Positions 19,165 through 22,927 of a stretch of 22,927 nt of DNA are shown here, piece after piece. The position numbers and the translations under genes were made by a program. This DNA comes from Rhizophlyctis rosea. Taxonomy: Eukaryota > Chytridiomycota > Chytridiomycetes > Rhizophlyctidales > Rhizophlyctidaceae. The DNA is taken from positions 1 to 22,927 of the forward strand of contig JADGJC010000488.1 in NCBI GenBank assembly GCA_027596075.1, written 5' to 3'. A model generated the notes under the pieces. The model was not told where the DNA came from and made no database searches. It worked only from the letters and a program-made list of their open reading frames with translations. How positions within the stretch are numbered: position 1 is the stretch's first letter; every line of letters starts with the position of its first letter.

Positions 19165-22100
19165 CTAACACTCCGCCAGCGCAATGTTATTCATGATCCC
19201 GTGTGCATCGGCCTCATGCGGCAACTCCGGATCGATGCGCCAGATGCTATGGAATAAGAAAAATTGAGATTGTGTGACTTTTCAATATGATTGACGATAA
19301 TATCATACCCGTCCACGACGAACTTGTACGACACGCGCGAGTTTTTGGGGATGTTGACGATGCCGCGGAAGGTGCCGTCCGGTTGCTTTTCAAGATGGGC
19401 AGAGCGGCACCTGCATGGGCGACTTACGTGAGTTTGATTTAAAAAGTTTGAGCCGAATGCACAATTGCACTCACCAGTTGTCAAACGTCCCCGTCACAGT
19501 AACGTCGTCCCCACCCTGGGTCCACCTGAACTCGAAAGGAACCTCGTCCGCATCGGTCGGCATCTCCGGCATTTCCGTAATCGGACGCGGCGACCCAGGC
19601 GGCGACCTCTTCACCGTTCCCTCCTTGCCGTTCACACCCTCCTTCAGAACCCTAGCACGCATCTCCTCCAAATCCTTCTGCAACAAACTCTTCGCCCTCT
19701 CATACCCCCTCCTCTCCATCTCCAACCGTTCCACCCTCCCCTTCAAAGAAGCAACCTCCGCCTCCTTCTGCAACATTGCATTCTGCGCCGCATCCATCTG
19801 CTCCTTCCGCTCCACCTCCGCGGCGGCAGCAGCACTCTTCAACTTCTGAATCTCCTGCGCCAACTTCTCCTTCCCCTCCAACACCTCCTCATACCGCGCC
19901 GTAACCTCGACCAGCTCCCCCTTCGTCCCAGTCAAAACACCCCTCACACGCTCCAACTCCTCCGCAAGATCCTTGTCCCTGGATTCTTGGACCTGCTTCT
20001 CCAACACCGCGTTACGCTCCTGCAGGACTTTGAGAGACCCCTCCAGCTCAGAGATTTGCGTCTGGTCCGCGGCGGAAGAAGTGTTGAACTCTTGTTGCAC
20101 TGCGGCGAGTTCCCGCTTCATCCCTGCGAGTGCGGCGTGCAGATCGTCGATTTCCGTTTGCCGGTCGAAAGCCAAGGAGGTTTGATCCTCGAGTTGTGAC
20201 TGAGCGGTCTTGAGGCCTTCTTGTGCGGCGTGCAGGTCCGAGGAACCGGCGGAAACTGTCGCTTCCAAGATCTTGATTTTTGCCAGGGCATCCGACCTTT
20301 CCGAATGGCACACTTGCAACTCGGATTCAAGTTTAGCGATGATGGACTGCCTCTCGTCTTCCACCTCCCGCAGCCTCTTTTGTCCCTCCTGCGATTCGAC
20401 AAGGCATGCCTCCTCCGCACGGCCGAGCTGCACCCTGACATCCGCCAATTCCTTCTGCAGTGCACCGATGGTCTTTGCTGCCGTCTCCACCTTGGCCCTC
20501 TCCGACCCCAGTTCAGACGACAAAACCTCCCCAGACTTTTGCGCTTCCGAGATCTTCGCCTCCAGGTCCTCGACCTGCTTCTGCAACCCCTCCTCCCGCA
20601 CTTTGGACTGCGCAAGCTGCTCCACCACTCCTTCATCAACTTCCGGAATGGCCGTCCGAAGCTTCACGATGCGTTTACCCAAAGTGGCCGCTTCCCGCTG
20701 TTGTGCTTCCGCCCTCTCGTTCGCAGCTGCGAGCTCAGACCGCGTCTGTTCAAGCTCTTGTGTCAAGGCCAAGATGCTCCCCTGACGCTCTTCCGCAATC
20801 AAAGAGCTTTCCCGCGCATCATCATACGCCTGCTTTGCATGAGCGTGTTGCAGCTCGTACTCGCTCTGTTGTTCCTGGAGTTGATTTTTGAGCTGAAGCG
20901 CTTGGTCGGCTAGCTGGGTCTTTTCGGCTACCAGGCGGTCGAAGGTTTGGGCGTACTGGGCCTGTTGCTGGATCATGATCTCATTTTGTTCTCTCAACAG
21001 CTTGGCCTCGTTCTCGAAATGCACTGCACGGTCTTGTGCGTCGCGGGCAGCCACTTGGGCATTGCAGAGACTGTCCGCAACAATGCGGGTGCTGTTGGTT
21101 GCGACTGCCAGCTCCGAGGTCAAGAAGTTCACGGATTGGGCGGCGATACGAGCCTGGTCCAACTCCGCACGAAGCCGGTCAATCTCGGCGTGGGCGGCAT
21201 CGAGCTCGGAGTTCATTGTTGTTGCAGGACGGTCGTGAGTAGCAGGCCAGAATGCGGTTGGTTGGTCAACTGAAGAGGCACCGGTTGGTGGACGTTCACA
21301 AAGCTCGTCGAAGGAGGTCAGGGTGTCATCGATGAGGATGCGATTCAAAGGTGGAGGATTGGGTGTGTCCGTGGCAGAGGACAATTGGGGATGGTCATCA
21401 TCGCCAACCAACACGCCCGAATCGACTTTTTCCATCTTCATTTCAGCGGGCGGTGCGAGCAAACCATGCCCATCAGTGACGCTTGCTGGTTGGGCATCGT
21501 CGATCCAACCGACAGGCTTGGATGGAGAGCTTCGCCTCCTCCGGATTTCCTTGTTTGGACTTTGCTTCCGTGGAGAAGGAGGTGGGCCCTTGACTGCAGA
21601 TTTTTGCGCAAAAGAGCTCGACAAGAGAATGTCCAAATCATCGTCATTTCCCGCAGCTTCCATGGGCTCGTCGATGGGTGCATCTGAACCGTCCGCTCCC
21701 GGCTCACTGACGTTGGTGCTAGCTCCTTGTTTTCTTGTGCCCGAGGTGTGCGCCCGAGACCCTTTGCTTGGCAGTGTCTGTCGAAATAAACATTATCAGA
21801 GCATGCCCAGATGCAAACAAAATTCCCGTTTGTAAACAAACGCTCCAGACATCTCAGCTCAGCTCAATAAGCCTTGCTGCATCCCGCTATGAGAAGCAAC
21901 TGACCACCCAGTGCCGACAGCAACTATTATGTAACCGCAGCCTGAACAATACAACGTAACACAGGCCCACTGACCAAGTAATCTCAACGATTTCCAAGTA
22001 ACACACCCACACACATACCTTTGACGGCTTCGCCGCAACATCTCCGCCCACCCTCCCACCCGCCTCATCCCTCCCACCCGCCCCAACCCTTCCACCCGCC

Positions 22101-22354
22101 CCAACCCTTCCACCCTCCCCAAGCCTTCCACCCTCCCCACTCCTCCCACCTCCACTCTTCCCAGTCGCAGTGGCAGTAGCAGCAGCAGCACCGAGGACAG
22201 GATCCAGAGAGTCGGATGTACCCAACAAGTCTCTGAGAGCCCGTTGTCTTGCAATGTCACGATCGTGATTGACCTTTCTCTTGTATGCCTTGTATGTGAA
22301 AAACGCACTGATACCGAGGACCCCGAAGGTGACGATGAAGGTGAGTGAATACAT
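19165..22354 (-). CDS. Membrane-anchored coiled-coil protein with C-terminal glycogen-binding CBM48
   Basis: This is probably a tether linking glycogen (or a glycogen enzyme) to a membrane. The model has four exons: 22354-22019, 21777-19475, 19410-19309, 19246-19165. They give 2823 nt and 940 aa with phases matching. Residues 1-21 form one membrane segment (FIVTFGVLGISAFFTY) followed by basic KAYKRK, predicting a signal anchor with the rest in the cytosol. Residues 65-108 are Gly/Arg repeats. About 113-295 is acidic and disordered. About 300-826 is a continuous coiled coil. About 857-940 is an AMPK1_CBM/CBM48 fold: FRWTQGGDDVTVTGTFDNW, then YKFVVDGIW, IDPELPHEADAHG and NN. The glycogen-contact residues of AMPK-beta have counterparts here: Trp880, Lys909, Trp916, Asn934. 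The last two introns cut this domain, and splicing restores it exactly. Exon 1 is less certain: its intron is 241 bp, longer than the others, but the splice sites are canonical (GTATGT, CGACAG) and in phase. Confidence 0.85.
22053..22160 (-). repeat. Coding minisatellite, six 18-bp units
   Basis: Six consecutive 18-bp units (22053, 22071, 22089, 22107, 22125, 22143) of the type CTTCCACCCGCCCCAACC lie inside exon 1 of the CBM48 gene. On the coding strand each unit encodes a six-residue Gly/Arg-rich repeat, such as GRVGAG. Units 2-5 are nearly identical; the outer ones are more diverged. Units of 18 bp change copy number without shifting frame. Confidence 0.85.
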
Positions 22355-22780
22355 AGTTATGTGTTGGTATTTTCGGGGTCGGGATGGGGATTATCGGGAG
22401 ATGACTTTTCGCATGCGTTATAGATTATGGTGTAGTGCCCGTGTGTCAGTCCTGGTCTGTATGAGGTTTGTTGACTATAGCATTTTAAACCCCAACGCGG
22501 AGATAGTTTGTGAGTTGCAACATCAAAACAAACACAAGGCAGCTGCCCGTTTTCACATTTTCATCTAAACATTACCTGGGCACGTTGTTTTGCGGGATGA
22601 CAATACGGGATATAGGGACCAGGTTGACGCTCGTCGATTACCCACAACGCGGTACTTGGTGTTCCGTGGACGAAGATGGGGTGTAGTTCGCGTGGTAGTG
22701 TATGTTGTGTGTTGTCGGCGAGTGAGGGGTCAACGGGTGCTTTACTATGTCAGATGGAGACAGGACAGGACGGGTTCTTA
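22355..22780 (-). promoter_or_regulatory. Upstream region of the CBM48 gene
   Basis: This sequence precedes the start codon at 22354 on the minus strand. No supported gene lies in it; the plus-strand frames 22269-22568 and 22590-22781 are composition-driven. No clear TATA box was identified. It presumably includes the promoter and 5' UTR. Confidence 0.4.
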
Positions 22781-22910
22781 AGAAAGGGCAAGGAGAATGA
22801 GGACAATCTGAGGAAGGTGAGGAAAGGGGATGAGCGAGTAGGGGTGGGAAGGGGTATGGGGATGAGAGGGAAGGAAGTGCGAGGAGAGGGGGTGGGAAAC
22901 AGGACAGGGG
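22781..22910 (+). other. Purine-rich tract with a canonical G-quadruplex motif
   Basis: About 130 bp of the plus strand is almost all purine, with many G runs. At 22841-22861 four runs (GGGG, GGG, GGGG, GGGG) are separated by loops of 1, 2 and 3 bases (T, AA, TAT), meeting the standard quadruplex definition. Further GGG to GGGGG runs follow to 22910. On the minus strand this is a CT-rich tract, upstream of the CBM48 gene or in a neighbouring gene beyond the window. Confidence 0.75.
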
Positions 22911-22927
22911 GTTCATTTGTGCTCTGT

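Noticed and set aside
19465..20913. Plus-strand frames of up to 244 codons opposite the coiled-coil region
   Set aside because: They are Leu/Arg/His-rich shadows of the Glu/Gln/Ala codons on the minus strand, with no motif of their own.
1..22927. tRNA, rRNA, snRNA genes and CRISPR arrays
   Set aside because: No tRNA B-box in a suitable context, no spliceosomal RNA motif and no regularly spaced direct repeats were found by eye; a covariance-model scan was not possible.

Overview
This window looks like nuclear DNA of a filamentous or zoosporic fungus. The genes are broken by many short introns (mostly 59-94 bp) with GTRNGT-type donors and CAG/TAG acceptors. The gene set is fungal: a secreted GH10 xylanase, the COPII coat subunit Sec31, a two-heme ferric reductase/NADPH-oxidase-type flavocytochrome, an uncharacterised multi-pass membrane protein, and a membrane-anchored coiled-coil protein ending in a glycogen-binding CBM48 domain. 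An early-diverging (chytrid-like) fungus is my best guess, but nothing here proves the phylum.

Layout. 1-3000 is gene-poor. It holds an Ala/Glu-rich reading-frame fragment at the left edge and a 279-bp inverted-repeat element (1634-1912) flanked by a perfect 8-bp target duplication, i.e. a hAT-like MITE. 3132-4220 (+) is a GH10 xylanase frame, complete from signal peptide to C terminus except for one TAG that replaces an invariant tryptophan. 5024-9676 (-) is SEC31 in seven exons (1419 aa). 9677-12702 is mostly non-coding and contains the likely SEC31 promoter near 10.3 kb. 12703-15036 (+) is a six-exon flavocytochrome (648 aa) with an unusual insertion of about 110 residues in its FAD/NADPH half. 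16538-18484 (+) is a five-exon membrane protein (556 aa) with a long disordered tail. 19165-22354 (-) is a four-exon gene (940 aa): N-terminal membrane anchor, Gly/Arg minisatellite linker, coiled coil of about 525 residues, C-terminal AMPK-beta-type CBM48. 22355-22927 is its upstream region, with a purine-rich tract containing a textbook G-quadruplex motif.

The exon models rest on three checks made by hand: canonical splice sites, reading phase preserved through every intron, and total CDS lengths divisible by three. For Sec31, the flavocytochrome and the CBM48 protein, restored family motifs across junctions give further support. The genes do not form an obvious pathway or cluster.

The two strongest leads are (i) the membrane-tethered coiled-coil/CBM48 protein, which combines features of animal STBD1 (membrane anchor plus glycogen-binding module) and plant PTST proteins (coiled coil plus C-terminal CBM48), and (ii) the xylanase stop codon, which is exactly the change that A-to-I editing (UAG read as UGG) would reverse.
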